Below are positions 55,688 to 64,000 of a stretch of 64,000 nt of DNA, piece by piece. The stretch is from Ectobacillus panaciterrae DSM 19096. Lineage in GTDB: Bacteria > Bacillota > Bacilli > Bacillales > Bacillaceae_G. Positions within the stretch are counted from its first letter, which is position 1. Each line of letters begins with the position of its first letter. The translations under genes and the position numbers were made by a program. Location: contig NZ_AUMR01000033.1 of assembly GCF_000430785.1 (NCBI RefSeq), positions 1-64,000 of the forward strand, read 5' to 3'. The notes under the pieces were generated by a model. The model worked only from the letters and a program-made list of their open reading frames with translations, was not told the origin of the DNA and made no database searches.

Positions 55688-55725
55688 ACAAACAGTCTTG
55701 TTGTACATAACAGGACTGCTTGTTT
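55686..55725 (+). terminator. Terminator of the urease operon
   Basis: AAACA-AGTC-TTGTT and AACAGGACT-TGTTT pair around GTACAT. Confidence 0.8.
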
Positions 55726-56032
55726 CAATATATTACATTAATTTCGGTATCATTTATTAGGCCCATGGCTTTTGGATCGTTATGAACGCAGCCAGTTCCT
55801 TGCTTGGTTTACATAATATTTTTATCGGAAAGAAAATGAATGCTCAGAATCCTTATATTTTGACGATAACTACAAAACCAATACGTAAACACTCAAAAAT
55901 CATTATTCATCACTGTGAGGATTTTGAAGCTTTTGATAGTGTTGGAGGAAAAAGGAAGTGAAAACAACCTGTTATGCGTGCATTCTAAAATATTTTCCTT
56001 TCACTTTCGAGAAGAAACATGTAAAATATACC
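55726..56032. other. Intergenic region, nothing recognisable
   Basis: No supported gene; AT-rich, with short open stretches lacking ribosome binding sites. Confidence 0.35.
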
Positions 56033-56060
56033 ATGAAACAAAAGATATATTTTGTTTCAT
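56033..56060. promoter_or_regulatory. Inverted repeat 1 upstream of the small integrase
   Basis: ATGAAACAAAA-GATATA-TTTTGTTTCAT, perfect 11-bp arms. Shares the GAAACA core with the repeat at 56122. Confidence 0.6.
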
Positions 56061-56121
56061 TATGAAAATGAAATGAAAGCTTGTAAAATAAGAAAAAATG
56101 AATATATGGAAAATACATGAA

Positions 56122-56146
56122 TGAAACATATTGCGTTTATGTTTCA
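56122..56146. promoter_or_regulatory. Inverted repeat 2 upstream of the small integrase
   Basis: TGAAACATA-TTGCGTT-TATGTTTCA, perfect 9-bp arms, 29 bp before the integrase ATG; likely operator overlapping its promoter. Confidence 0.6.
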
Positions 56147-56175
56147 TCCAATAAAAGTAAATAAAAGGAGTGTAT

Positions 56176-56898
56176 ATGGAGAAAAAATTATACGCAGCGT
56201 ATGTTTCTTTAACAGACGGAGAGCACATATATTTAATAGAGAAATACGGCGAACGGGAATTGCATAAACGGATTTTGGAATTAAATAAGAAAAAAACGAT
56301 TCACGCTGAGAAGAGAAGTATCAAGTCTGATTACCGCGCCATTATTAGCGAAGGAATGAAGGTCGTTGAACCGATTCGCGATAAATATATGATCGAACAG
56401 ATGAAGACGGTGTTAAGGCAGCAGTCTGAACGAAATTGGTTTTTATTCGTAATGGGCATTAACACAGGTCTCCGTATTTCAGATTTGCTGAAGCTTAGAG
56501 TAAGAGATGTACGCAATCAAACACATATTGAGCTAAAGGAAGAAAAAACGAAAAAGTTCAAACGCTTTCTATTAAACTTAGATTTGCGCAGAACTGTTTT
56601 GGAGTATACAAGATTTATGGAGGACGAAGAATATTTATTTCCTTCTAACAAAACTGATTTGCCGCTGCAGCGTGTACAGGCTTATAAAATTTTAAAATCA
56701 GCTGCGAAAGAGATCGGTTTGGAAAATATCGGCTCTCACACATGCAGAAAAACGTTCGGATATTGGCATTATCAGATGTATCAGGACATTGCTTTATTGC
56801 AAAATATCTTAAATCATTCTCATCCAAGTATTACGTTAAAGTATATAGGCATCAATCAAGAAATGATGGATAAGAGTTTGGAGAATTTCAGTTTATAA
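56176..56898 (+). CDS. Small tyrosine recombinase
   Basis: 240 residues from the ATG at 56176 (AAAGGAG before it). Catalytic residues: Arg in NTGLRISDLLK, Lys in KEEKTKKFKRF, HxxR in SHTCRKTFGYWHY, His in LNHSHPSITL and Tyr in LKYIGI. The N-terminal part is short and lysine-rich rather than a full SAM-like domain. Homologous to the relic at 13453. No element ends are visible around it, so it may be a resident chromosomal enzyme. Confidence 0.9.
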   Translation: MEKKLYAAYVSLTDGEHIYLIEKYGERELHKRILELNKKKTIHAEKRSIKSDYRAIISEGMKVVEPIRDKYMIEQMKTVLRQQSERNWFLFVMGINTGLRISDLLKLRVRDVRNQTHIELKEEKTKKFKRFLLNLDLRRTVLEYTRFMEDEEYLFPSNKTDLPLQRVQAYKILKSAAKEIGLENIGSHTCRKTFGYWHYQMYQDIALLQNILNHSHPSITLKYIGINQEMMDKSLENFSL

Positions 56899-57089
56899 CA
56901 GGAAATTAATAATAAAAACATAACTATACATACGTTTGTTTTTAAATTGAAATCAAATTGAAATCTTTTTTGTGAAATTTTCCTGCTAAAATAATAGAAT
57001 AGTCGATGAAAACTAATGTTTATGTGTCGAAACATATAGAATCTTAAGAGTGTATAAAAAATATTTAGAAATATATAGTGGGTGAGAAT

Positions 57090-59867
57090 ATGACTTTAGA
57101 GAAACTATTGATTGATAAAACGTTTTATGAAACATTTATGAGCGAGCATGAAACGAATCACCCTATTCAAGTGTTAGGGGAAGCGTATTTTAACGAGACA
57201 GAATTAGAATCAGAAAACCTGTCTAACATTCGATTTGGACAAGGTGAGATGTATTATCGTTATAAAGATTACGAAGCTGCTATCTTTAAATGGGAAAAGA
57301 TTAAAGGAGAACTCGAGCCTTGGGCGCAAAAAAATATTGCAGATTCCTATTTTCAATTAGGTCTCTTATCAAAAGCGGAAGAGATTTATACTTCTGTGAC
57401 AACAGAATCTGCGGCTCTTACGGCAGAAATTGCTTTACAGTTGTTTTCGCTGTATTTGGAACAAGAACGTATTGATCATGCATTCCGCGTTATTAAAGAG
57501 GCAGTATCACTGAATCCGGATTATCCGAACGTTACGCCCCTGGCACGCACGTTCTACGAAGAGCAAAATGATTGGGAAAGCGCGATTGAACTTGCTGTAA
57601 ACGAGGTAATCCGCACAGAATCTCCTTCATGGATACATATTTTAAACAGTTATATTAACAGAGGGCTTACAAAAACGACAAATCCGGATTATTTTTCTCA
57701 ATCCTTGGCAACGGTATATAAAGTCGATGAAACTCATTTTAGAGAAATGATCGTTTCTCATTGGAACAGCTATAAAAATACAGAATTATATTTACCGTGG
57801 CTTCAAGCAGTTAATGATTTATTAGTAAACATTGATTTATATACAGAAACATCATGGGATGAAATTTCTGCCCTTTACAGGCAAACATATCTGAGTTTAA
57901 TTAATGGGCAATATTTCATTAAAGAATTCCAAGGGCTTATTCCAAACCATTTAACAAATTGGCTAAAAGTAGCCAATCGAGATGACGCTCTTTTTGCATC
58001 GGCAGCTGTGTTGGCGTGGGAGGGAGTATTCCCAGCTACTGTTGAATCTTTGCTTCTAAATAATGCTGAGCATCTATTGTATAAATATAAAGGCACGGAA
58101 AATGGGCTCGAAGGAAGTCTTAAGCTATTTGAAGCTGTGTCGGCTTGGGCATATAAAAATGAATTCCCAATCGGCTATAAGCTGCAATGGCAGATGGAGC
58201 AGCTGATGGATTTGCAAACGAATCATCTGCTTGTGGCAGGCATAAGCGGCAATGGGAAATCTTCCTTTATTAACTCCATTTTAGGAGAGCAAATTCTAGG
58301 AGCCAGCACGTCAAATGTAGTTATCTTTAACGATGGCACTCATACAGAGATAAAAGAAATTACAGATGAAGGTGTTCAGCATCTTGAAAGCTTAGATGCA
58401 TTTTATGATGCAACAGCAGCTGGATACGAAACAAAAGCTGCGGTAGAGTTCAAGCTTCCATCCAGATTTTTAAACAAAAATGCTCTTACCTTAATTGATA
58501 CACCAGGCTTTACAAGCCAAATGGAAGAGAAAAATGAGACGTTTCAATATTTGCATTATGCGGACAGCTTATTATTCGTGTTGAATGCACATGAACCGTT
58601 TACCGATAGAGAAAGAAATATTCTATTAGATATTCAAGAATATGCACCAAACCTCTCTATTCACTTCTTATTGAATAAAATGGATGCGATTCATAGAGAA
58701 GACGAAACGAACCGGATTGTGGAGGATGTACGAGCGCGTATTCGCCCGTATTTTCCGGACGCAATTGTATTCCCGTATTCTTCTGCATATACAAGCAGTC
58801 AGTTGCTTAGTGAGTTAGCATTGTTCATCCAATCAACATTTGGAAATCGTGATCTTGCTGAACAACGCACAAGCCAAGTGTTAAGCACTGTTCGCAACCT
58901 ATTGGTTTATGTAATGGAGAAGCGCATTGAAGTGGAAAATAGCTTAATCGATTCTATCCAGTGGAATGAAGACATATTAGTGAAGCTCAATGGGCTCATT
59001 AATAATGTTACTGCTTTAGAAACCGAAAAAATCAATACGATTACAGCATCATACCGCAACATTAAAGAAGAGATTACAAAGGATTTCACGAAAGAGCTTC
59101 CTAAGCTATTAAAAAGCTGCTCGGGCATTCTGGATACAGACAACGATTTTCGCAATATCCATACCGAGCTTAACGAGGAAATGAACAATCGCATCCAGGA
59201 TTATGTTACAGCAAATGCGCTGCCTAAGTTCACTACATTTATCCTTGACTGGATTGCCAATATAAAAGAAGAATTTGTACAAAGCCAAAATTACTTAGAT
59301 GAAATGAGCGAAACGTTTAATATCTTGTATAATGAGGATAAGATGAAGCTGGAATGTGACTTCAGAGTACTGGATGATTGGCGCCGCGATATAGACCGCA
59401 TGATCAGAAGAGTACGTATAGACGATATGAACATTTTAACGCGTTTCACGCCGGCACAATTCTTATTAAAAAGTGCAGGAAAGCTGTTCGGCGGATTGCA
59501 GCAAAATAAGAATATGCTGTATAACCAATATACAAAGTACGTAGAGAACGAGGACTATACGGACGCAATAAACTCCGTCATCCATATGTTCTTTGAGCAA
59601 TTCGTCCTGTTTGAAAAATCGTTGGATGAAGATATCAATCTCTTCTTTAGAGATCCGTTTGGTATGCTGAAGCAAATGGTGGAAGAGACACATTTGGAAA
59701 TTCAAGAAAATCGTGATGGATTAAGCGAAATGAGAGCAAACCCGGAAGTATTCCAAGATCCGTTGAAGCTATTCCATTTACGCTTGCGCCAACAAGAAGT
59801 GATTTGGAATATGCGAAACGTTTCGCAATATGTACCGACAGAAACGGAAGTCGAGCCAATTGGCTAA
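57090..59867 (+). CDS. TPR-dynamin-like GTPase
   Basis: 925 residues from the ATG at 57090; a GTG at 57078 is open but lacks a ribosome binding site. The first roughly 170 residues contain TPR-like helix pairs (FGQGEMYYRYKDYEAAIFKW, NIADSYFQLGLLSKAEEIYT). The GTPase domain has P-loop GISGNGKSS (384-392), G3 DTPGF (470-474) and G4 NKMD (529-532). The C-terminal 350 residues are long helices with coiled-coil character, as in bacterial dynamin-like proteins that act on membranes. Own terminator at 59870-59904. Role unknown; stress or phage defence is possible. Confidence 0.82.
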   Translation: MTLEKLLIDKTFYETFMSEHETNHPIQVLGEAYFNETELESENLSNIRFGQGEMYYRYKDYEAAIFKWEKIKGELEPWAQKNIADSYFQLGLLSKAEEIYTSVTTESAALTAEIALQLFSLYLEQERIDHAFRVIKEAVSLNPDYPNVTPLARTFYEEQNDWESAIELAVNEVIRTESPSWIHILNSYINRGLTKTTNPDYFSQSLATVYKVDETHFREMIVSHWNSYKNTELYLPWLQAVNDLLVNIDLYTETSWDEISALYRQTYLSLINGQYFIKEFQGLIPNHLTNWLKVANRDDALFASAAVLAWEGVFPATVESLLLNNAEHLLYKYKGTENGLEGSLKLFEAVSAWAYKNEFPIGYKLQWQMEQLMDLQTNHLLVAGISGNGKSSFINSILGEQILGASTSNVVIFNDGTHTEIKEITDEGVQHLESLDAFYDATAAGYETKAAVEFKLPSRFLNKNALTLIDTPGFTSQMEEKNETFQYLHYADSLLFVLNAHEPFTDRERNILLDIQEYAPNLSIHFLLNKMDAIHREDETNRIVEDVRARIRPYFPDAIVFPYSSAYTSSQLLSELALFIQSTFGNRDLAEQRTSQVLSTVRNLLVYVMEKRIEVENSLIDSIQWNEDILVKLNGLINNVTALETEKINTITASYRNIKEEITKDFTKELPKLLKSCSGILDTDNDFRNIHTELNEEMNNRIQDYVTANALPKFTTFILDWIANIKEEFVQSQNYLDEMSETFNILYNEDKMKLECDFRVLDDWRRDIDRMIRRVRIDDMNILTRFTPAQFLLKSAGKLFGGLQQNKNMLYNQYTKYVENEDYTDAINSVIHMFFEQFVLFEKSLDEDINLFFRDPFGMLKQMVEETHLEIQENRDGLSEMRANPEVFQDPLKLFHLRLRQQEVIWNMRNVSQYVPTETEVEPIG

Positions 59868-59869
59868 AA

Positions 59870-59904
59870 CAACAAGCCTCCTTGCATAATAAGGAGGCTT
59901 GTTG
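59870..59904 (+). terminator. Terminator of the dynamin-like gene
   Basis: CAACAAGCCTCCTT and AAGGAGGCTTGTTG pair around GCATAAT. Confidence 0.9.
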
Positions 59905-60026
59905 TATATGTATAATAAGTGAAACTATGTAATTATTTCCTTATTTTTGCACTTGTATATAGAATGAAAGGTGGAACTTATTGATTACATATTATATATC
60001 TTATTATGAAAGAGGTGGGAAAAGTA

Positions 60027-60887
60027 ATGACGGTAAAAATTATTACTGACAGCGCAGCTGATTTACCTAAAGAACTGCTTGCTCAATATGATATTGATGT
60101 GGTTCCTCTTCGTGTGTATGACGAGCAGGAAACAGAGTTTCTTGACGGCGTGACGTTAGAACCAAAGCAACTGTTTGCCGGCATGCGTGAGGAGAAGGTT
60201 TACAAAACATCTCTGCCGTCTTACGAAACGCTGCATCATACATTTACGAAATACGCTGCCCAAAACATTCCATGTATTTATCTAGCATTCTCATCTGAAC
60301 TGTCAGGTACGTATCAATCCGCAGTTCTTGTAAAACAAGACGTACAAGAAGAGCAGCCGCAAATCGACTTAGACGTTGTGGACACAAAATGTGCATCTAT
60401 AGGGCAAGGACTCGTTGTTTTAAAAGCAGCACAGCTGGCGCAGCAAGGTGCTGCTAAGGAAGATATCCTAAAGCATATATCTTTCTGGACGGGGCATGTA
60501 GAACATATCTTTACAGTCGATGACTTACAAACACTCGTGCGCGGCGGAAGAGTGAGCAAGGTGGCTGGCTTTATCGGCGGATTATTAAACATTAAGCCGC
60601 TTTTGCATGTCGAAGAAGGAAAGCTGATTCCGCTTGAAAAACTGCGCGGACGCAAAAAAGTCCTGCAGCGTATGGTCGAGATTATGGCAGAACGAGGAGA
60701 AGGTTTAGAAACACAAACAATCGGCATCAGTCATGGCGATGATTTGGAAAGCGCACAAAAACTGCAAGAAATGATTACGGAACGCTTTGGATGCCAAACA
60801 TTTGTTATCAATTCGATCGGAGCTGCGGTAGGGGCACATGCAGGTCCGGGAACATTGGCATTATTCTTCTTGAACGAAGCCGAGTAA
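60027..60887 (+). CDS. DegV-family fatty-acid-binding protein
   Basis: 286 residues, MTVKIITDSAADLPKELLAQ, from the ATG at 60027 (GAGGTGG before it; the in-frame ATG at 60006 is upstream of that site). LPSYETLHHTF, LSSELSGTYQSA-like (FSSELSGTYQ), RGGRVSK and GAHAGPGTLAL are standard. FakB-type DegV proteins hold an acyl chain for phosphorylation by FakA; the kinase is not in this window, so this is one of possibly several paralogues. Confidence 0.9.
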   Translation: MTVKIITDSAADLPKELLAQYDIDVVPLRVYDEQETEFLDGVTLEPKQLFAGMREEKVYKTSLPSYETLHHTFTKYAAQNIPCIYLAFSSELSGTYQSAVLVKQDVQEEQPQIDLDVVDTKCASIGQGLVVLKAAQLAQQGAAKEDILKHISFWTGHVEHIFTVDDLQTLVRGGRVSKVAGFIGGLLNIKPLLHVEEGKLIPLEKLRGRKKVLQRMVEIMAERGEGLETQTIGISHGDDLESAQKLQEMITERFGCQTFVINSIGAAVGAHAGPGTLALFFLNEAE

Positions 60888-60996
60888 TATGTGAATATGA
60901 ACCTCCTCCACTTACTCGCTTCCGCTCCTTGAAGTGGGGATATTCTCGCCTAATTTATGATAAAGTAAAATTCCTTTCATATCTCATTTGAGCAAA

Positions 60997-61032
60997 CGAC
61001 AAACCAGCGGTTATATTCCCTGGTTTGTTTTG
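60997..61032 (+). terminator. Hairpin terminator after the DegV gene
   Basis: CAAACCAG and CTGGTTTG pair around a 12-nt loop, followed by TTTTG. Confidence 0.75.
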
Positions 61033-61125
61033 CTTTCCAATTATTTTTACCTTTTTTTCACTACCCCGTAACTTTTCTCCCTTTGTATTCGTTTATTAAT
61101 TACAGGCGCTAAAGGAGTGATCACT

Positions 61126-61836
61126 TTGCAAACCAAGCTTGGCAACACTGTGAAAGATAATTTTTTGGATTTTACACAATTGAATATGTCGATCCTGTTG
61201 GAATGCTATCCAGCATTGAAGAGATATTGTATCTATTTAACGAAGAATCATTGGGACGGGGAGGATTTGGCACAAGAAACCGTTACGAAGATCATAAAAA
61301 AGTATATACAAAATGGAAACAGCAATGAAACAATTACTGCTTCTTTACTATATACAGTAGCACGCAACCGGTGGCTGGACCAAATGAAGATGAAAAAGAA
61401 AGAGACACAATTGCAAACAGAACCCTTCTTTGATCCACTTTCCAGCTATTCGGATCTTCATGCGGTTATTGACGCCATGCTTTCCCATTTCACTGTCCGT
61501 CAAACCGGTATATTTGTTCTAAAGGAAGTGTTTCAATACAGCATATCTGATTTAACCGAAATTTTCTCTGCAACGGAGGGTGCAATTAAATCAGCATTGT
61601 TCCGCATTCGAAACAGATTACAGACACTGCACCAGGAAGATGGGGTGTTTTGGCAGGATAAAGAGGAAACCGAACAAAATGAATGGATACATGTATTCAT
61701 TCAATCTATATTGGAACAAAACCCAAAGGTTCTTATTGATTTGTTCAACATGAAAAAGGCAACCAAACATACAGCACCTTTATCTATACTAAGCCGTTCC
61801 GCAGGGTCAACTGCATTCATGTTATCCGCAGCTTAA
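61126..61836 (+). CDS. ECF-type RNA polymerase sigma factor
   Basis: 236 residues from a TTG 9 nt after AAAGGAG (a GTG at 61117 is inside the site). Region 2: [34 protein letters not shown]. Region 4: [32 protein letters not shown] roughly 70-residue C-terminal extension, unusual for ECF factors, may sense a signal or bind a partner. No anti-sigma gene is adjacent; clpP follows after 26 bp, apparently in the same transcription unit. Confidence 0.85.
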   Translation: MQTKLGNTVKDNFLDFTQLNMSILLECYPALKRYCIYLTKNHWDGEDLAQETVTKIIKKYIQNGNSNETITASLLYTVARNRWLDQMKMKKKETQLQTEPFFDPLSSYSDLHAVIDAMLSHFTVRQTGIFVLKEVFQYSISDLTEIFSATEGAIKSALFRIRNRLQTLHQEDGVFWQDKEETEQNEWIHVFIQSILEQNPKVLIDLFNMKKATKHTAPLSILSRSAGSTAFMLSAA

Positions 61837-61862
61837 ATTTATACAGATGGAGGAACATTGTT

Positions 61863-62453
61863 ATGACAATTCCATATGTGGTAGAACAGACAAAATCGGG
61901 AGAAAGATCGTATGATATTTATTCCCGACTTCTCAAAGACCGAATTATCATGATCAGTCAAGAGATCAATGATCAAGTCGCAAGCAGTGTGGTAGCTCAG
62001 TTATTGTTTCTGGAGGCGGAGAATGCGGAAAAAGATATCTCCATTTACATTAACAGCCCAGGCGGTTCAACTTCTGCCGGGTTTGCTATCCTGGATACGA
62101 TGCAGCTTATCAAACCTGATATCCAAACAATCTGTATCGGTTTGGCTGCATCGTTTGGAGCACTTCTTCTTCTTTCCGGCACACCGGGAAAACGGCTTGC
62201 ATTACCGAATAGCGAAATCATGATCCACCAGCCTCTGGGAGGCGCAAGAGGGCAAGCAACAGAGATTGAAATCTCTGCCAGAAGAATTTTAAAATTAAAA
62301 GAACAAATAAATGAAATTATCGCTGAGCGCACAGGACATTCAGTAGAAAAAATTTCATATGATACGGAACGAGATTATTTCATGTCTGCGCAAGAAGCAA
62401 AGGAATATGGAATTATCGATAAGATTATCGGTGCAGATCGAAAAAACAAATAG
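61863..62453 (+). CDS. clpP: ClpP protease paralogue
   Basis: 196 residues. Catalytic triad complete: S97 ([11 protein letters not shown]), H122 (MIHQPLGG), D171 (TERDYFMSA). ClpP forms tetradecamers that degrade proteins fed by ClpX or ClpC. The first residues and [17 protein letters not shown] differ from the housekeeping ClpP (usually AASMGAFLL), so this is probably a second ClpP. It shares a unit with the sigma factor, which suggests regulated proteolysis under that factor. GGAGG precedes the ATG. Confidence 0.93.
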   Translation: MTIPYVVEQTKSGERSYDIYSRLLKDRIIMISQEINDQVASSVVAQLLFLEAENAEKDISIYINSPGGSTSAGFAILDTMQLIKPDIQTICIGLAASFGALLLLSGTPGKRLALPNSEIMIHQPLGGARGQATEIEISARRILKLKEQINEIIAERTGHSVEKISYDTERDYFMSAQEAKEYGIIDKIIGADRKNK

Positions 62454-62458
62454 AAGAA

Positions 62459-62494
62459 ACCCCTCCTGTACTTAGTGATACAGGAGGGGTTTAA
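62459..62494 (+). terminator. Terminator of the sigma-clpP unit
   Basis: ACCCCTCCTGTA and TACAGGAGGGGT pair around a short loop, then TTAAAT. Confidence 0.9.
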
Positions 62495-62505
62495 ATATGT
62501 AAGGA

Positions 62506-63204
62506 TCAAACCATTTCTATTTTCTTTCGTATCACAATCTGATCTATTTCATCATCTTCTTCGCCTATGTAAAACCCGCGCTCTTTCAAGTACGCTTCAA
62601 AATACAGCGCCGCTTCTGCTTTTTCATCATAAGGCTTTATGGATAACACAAAACCAAGTTTATTTTGCTCTTCAAGCTCTACACCGGATATATATGCCGG
62701 TATTTTGTTTCTTAAAAACAACTCTTTAACCGGCACAATCATATCTTTTATTAATTTAGAAAGAAGACTCATCTCAAAGTCGAATGTAAATCGGTTTATA
62801 TGTGATAAATCTGCAAAGACAACTCCAATGAAGCCAGTATTGAAAATTTCAAGATATTCTGCCGTTTCATCTTTATAAAATTTTTTCTCAATTAAATAGT
62901 TTGTAAAATACGCAATGCCTTCTGCTTTTTGAAATGGCTTGGAAGATAAGACAAAGCCAATTTTTTGCTGTTCATGTAAATAAACGCACGATAAATGTAC
63001 GGATACGTTATGTTCTTCAAAGAGGGAGCTTGTCGCTTGTGCAAGTCCGTCAAGCACGTGCTGTATGATATGTAATCTTCTGCGGGAGAAGTAGTATTGC
63101 TTCCTATGTAATTCTAATGTATCTAGGAATACAGAGCCGATGAACCCTGTATTTGAAATAGTAGGTGTATGTTTTTTTCTTGCTCTGCGCTTATTTTGCT
63201 TCAA
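62506..63204 (-). CDS. Hypothetical protein with two tandem copies of one domain
   Basis: 232 residues from a TTG at 63204, 8 nt after GAGGAAGGA; an upstream ATG at 63243 lies before that site. Two halves of about 95 residues align with each other: NTGFIGSVF, then LHEQQKIGFVLSSKPFQKAE and FTNYLIEKKFY, against NTGFIGVVF, LEEQNKLGFVLSIKPYDEKA and FEAYLKERGFY. I know no family with this repeat. Soluble; N-terminus basic. Single gene facing clpP. Confidence 0.65.
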   Translation of the reverse strand: MKQNKRRARKKHTPTISNTGFIGSVFLDTLELHRKQYYFSRRRLHIIQHVLDGLAQATSSLFEEHNVSVHLSCVYLHEQQKIGFVLSSKPFQKAEGIAYFTNYLIEKKFYKDETAEYLEIFNTGFIGVVFADLSHINRFTFDFEMSLLSKLIKDMIVPVKELFLRNKIPAYISGVELEEQNKLGFVLSIKPYDEKAEAALYFEAYLKERGFYIGEEDDEIDQIVIRKKIEMV

Positions 63205-63312
63205 TGTGATCCATCCTTCCTCTATATATCCACTAACGAACAAATGTTCTTTTTTCTATCATACTACATTTTGGATAAAAAGGAAAGATGTACTTTCATT
63301 TTGGAAAAACAA

Positions 63313-63342
63313 AAAAGCGGCCAACTAAGGTTGGCCGCTCTC
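63313..63342. terminator. Hairpin terminator
   Basis: AGCGGCCAAC and GTTGGCCGCT pair around TAAG. Ends the small acidic-protein gene on the minus strand. Confidence 0.75.
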
Positions 63343-63355
63343 ACATTATTTTAAA

Positions 63356-63457
63356 CTAAGACACAGTTACAATTTCTTCATCATCCATGTCAATACGACA
63401 ATCCATCGTACGCACATCTTCGTCTTCATGACTTCCAAAATAGATGGTAATGTTCAT
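63356..63457 (-). CDS. Small acidic protein, 33 residues
   Basis: MNITIYFGSHEDEDVRTMDC...DMDDEEIVTVS, behind an excellent AAAGGAG at correct spacing and followed by a terminator, so a real short gene is likely. Very acidic, one Cys. Function unknown. Confidence 0.6.
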   Translation of the reverse strand: MNITIYFGSHEDEDVRTMDCRIDMDDEEIVTVS

Positions 63458-63647
63458 GTATATCGCTCCTTTATTTTAGGAATCCCTAAAACAATCGTTC
63501 TTCTATTCATATTATTTTCTATTATATACCACTTTACAAACTAGTACAACATAGTCTTGTTATTATGTAAACCATATCTTCCCTACAATGAATTTTTCTA
63601 TTACAATCATATGTGGAAATATATTTTAAAAGAAGAGGACTTTATCA

Positions 63648-64000
63648 ATGAATGAAATAGTAAACCCCATTTTAATGTTTATCGCCATTATCTTAACTAT
63701 GATTGCTTCTTTTACTGCATTTGATTTGCTGTCGCTTTTAAAAACCGCTAAGAGAAATACACGGTTTTTATTTTTGGGAAGCGTATTCTCAATGGGGATT
63801 GGCATATGGGTCACCAGCTTTTTTGGTGTGCTTGCCAGAGACATGAACGGTCTCCAATCCTCTCGGCTCGTCATTATCGCTTTGTCCGCTATAACAGGGC
63901 TTATATTGACAGCGTTGGCTTTTTATGTGATGAATGTGCAAAATCCCAGTATAGAGCGCATTTTATGTACTAGCTTTTTAATGGCCTTGTCAGCTTTATC
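63648..64000 (+). CDS. MHYT-like membrane protein, N-terminal part
   Basis: Starts at an ATG after AGAAGAGGA and runs off the right edge (118 codons visible). MNEIVNPILMFIAIILTMIA, SFTAFDLL, then GSVFSMGIGIWVTSFFGVLA: the arrangement of the first two helices of an MHYT sensor domain (usual form ASFTALDL...G.GIWxMHFIGMLA). The Met-His pair of the signature is Thr-Ser here, so metal binding is doubtful. The downstream output domain lies outside the window. Confidence 0.7.
   Translation, partial: MNEIVNPILMFIAIILTMIASFTAFDLLSLLKTAKRNTRFLFLGSVFSMGIGIWVTSFFGVLARDMNGLQSSRLVIIALSAITGLILTALAFYVMNVQNPSIERILCTSFLMALSAL

Overview
The window looks like a low-GC, endospore-forming Bacillus-type chromosome. 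The support is an SspH-like spore protein, a ComFB-like protein, A/G-rich ribosome binding sites, TTG and GTG starts, U-rich hairpin terminators and a CypC/YbdT-type P450. I do not name a species. All calls come from reading the sequence; no database search was possible.

Layout. 1-0.5 kb: 3' part and right end of an IS200/IS605-type tnpB element. 0.5-6.4 kb: ordinary chromosome (zinc-ribbon protein, aminotransferase, MFS exporter, ComFB-like protein, U32 peptidase/hydroxylase). 6.4-30.3 kb: an integrated island. It starts with a complete tyrosine recombinase gene and is bounded by a 174-bp direct repeat (6235-6408 and 30278-30451) that duplicates the 3' end of the U32 gene. 30.5-38 kb: chromosome with an SspH-like gene, Mug glycosylase, a short SRP-type RNA, an SDR, two alpha/beta hydrolases and a resolvase relic. 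38-42 kb: persulfide/thiosulfate detoxification genes with three CsoR/CstR-like operators. 42-49.7 kb: CYP152 P450, a DUF1836 regulator, a SUV3-like helicase with an in-frame stop, and RecQ. 49.7-55.7 kb: urease operon ureABCEFGD plus a frameshifted nickel permease, preceded by a relic of a urea ABC-transporter ATPase. 55.7-64 kb: a small integrase, a TPR-dynamin-like GTPase, a DegV protein, an ECF sigma factor with a ClpP paralogue, small genes and the start of an MHYT-like membrane protein.

The island looks like repeated accretion. It carries one intact boundary integrase, a second XerC-like recombinase with an altered active site, at least three integrase relics, two intact serine resolvases, several resolvase 3'-end relics, fragments of tRNA-Leu(CAA), a 401-bp IS630-type remnant, two homing-endonuclease-like genes, a phage-type regulatory set (small Xre protein, HNH protein, sigma-like factor), surface or hydrolase genes (M23, YiiX-like, TolA-like, BNR propeller) and a stand-alone 667-residue protein with a C-terminal PD-(D/E)XK nuclease site, the best defence candidate here. 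Scattered through 15-29.4 kb are about twelve copies of a roughly 120-160-bp repeat, all in the same orientation, several directly after a resolvase gene or relic. I recognise no known family in this repeat, and it is the most unusual feature of the window.

Functionally, the chromosomal modules are coherent: sulfur detoxification (TusA, DsrE, rhodanese, persulfide dioxygenase, TauE exporter), nitrogen from urea (urease and nickel insertion, with import genes decayed), and DNA maintenance (RecQ, Mug, SUV3-like helicase).
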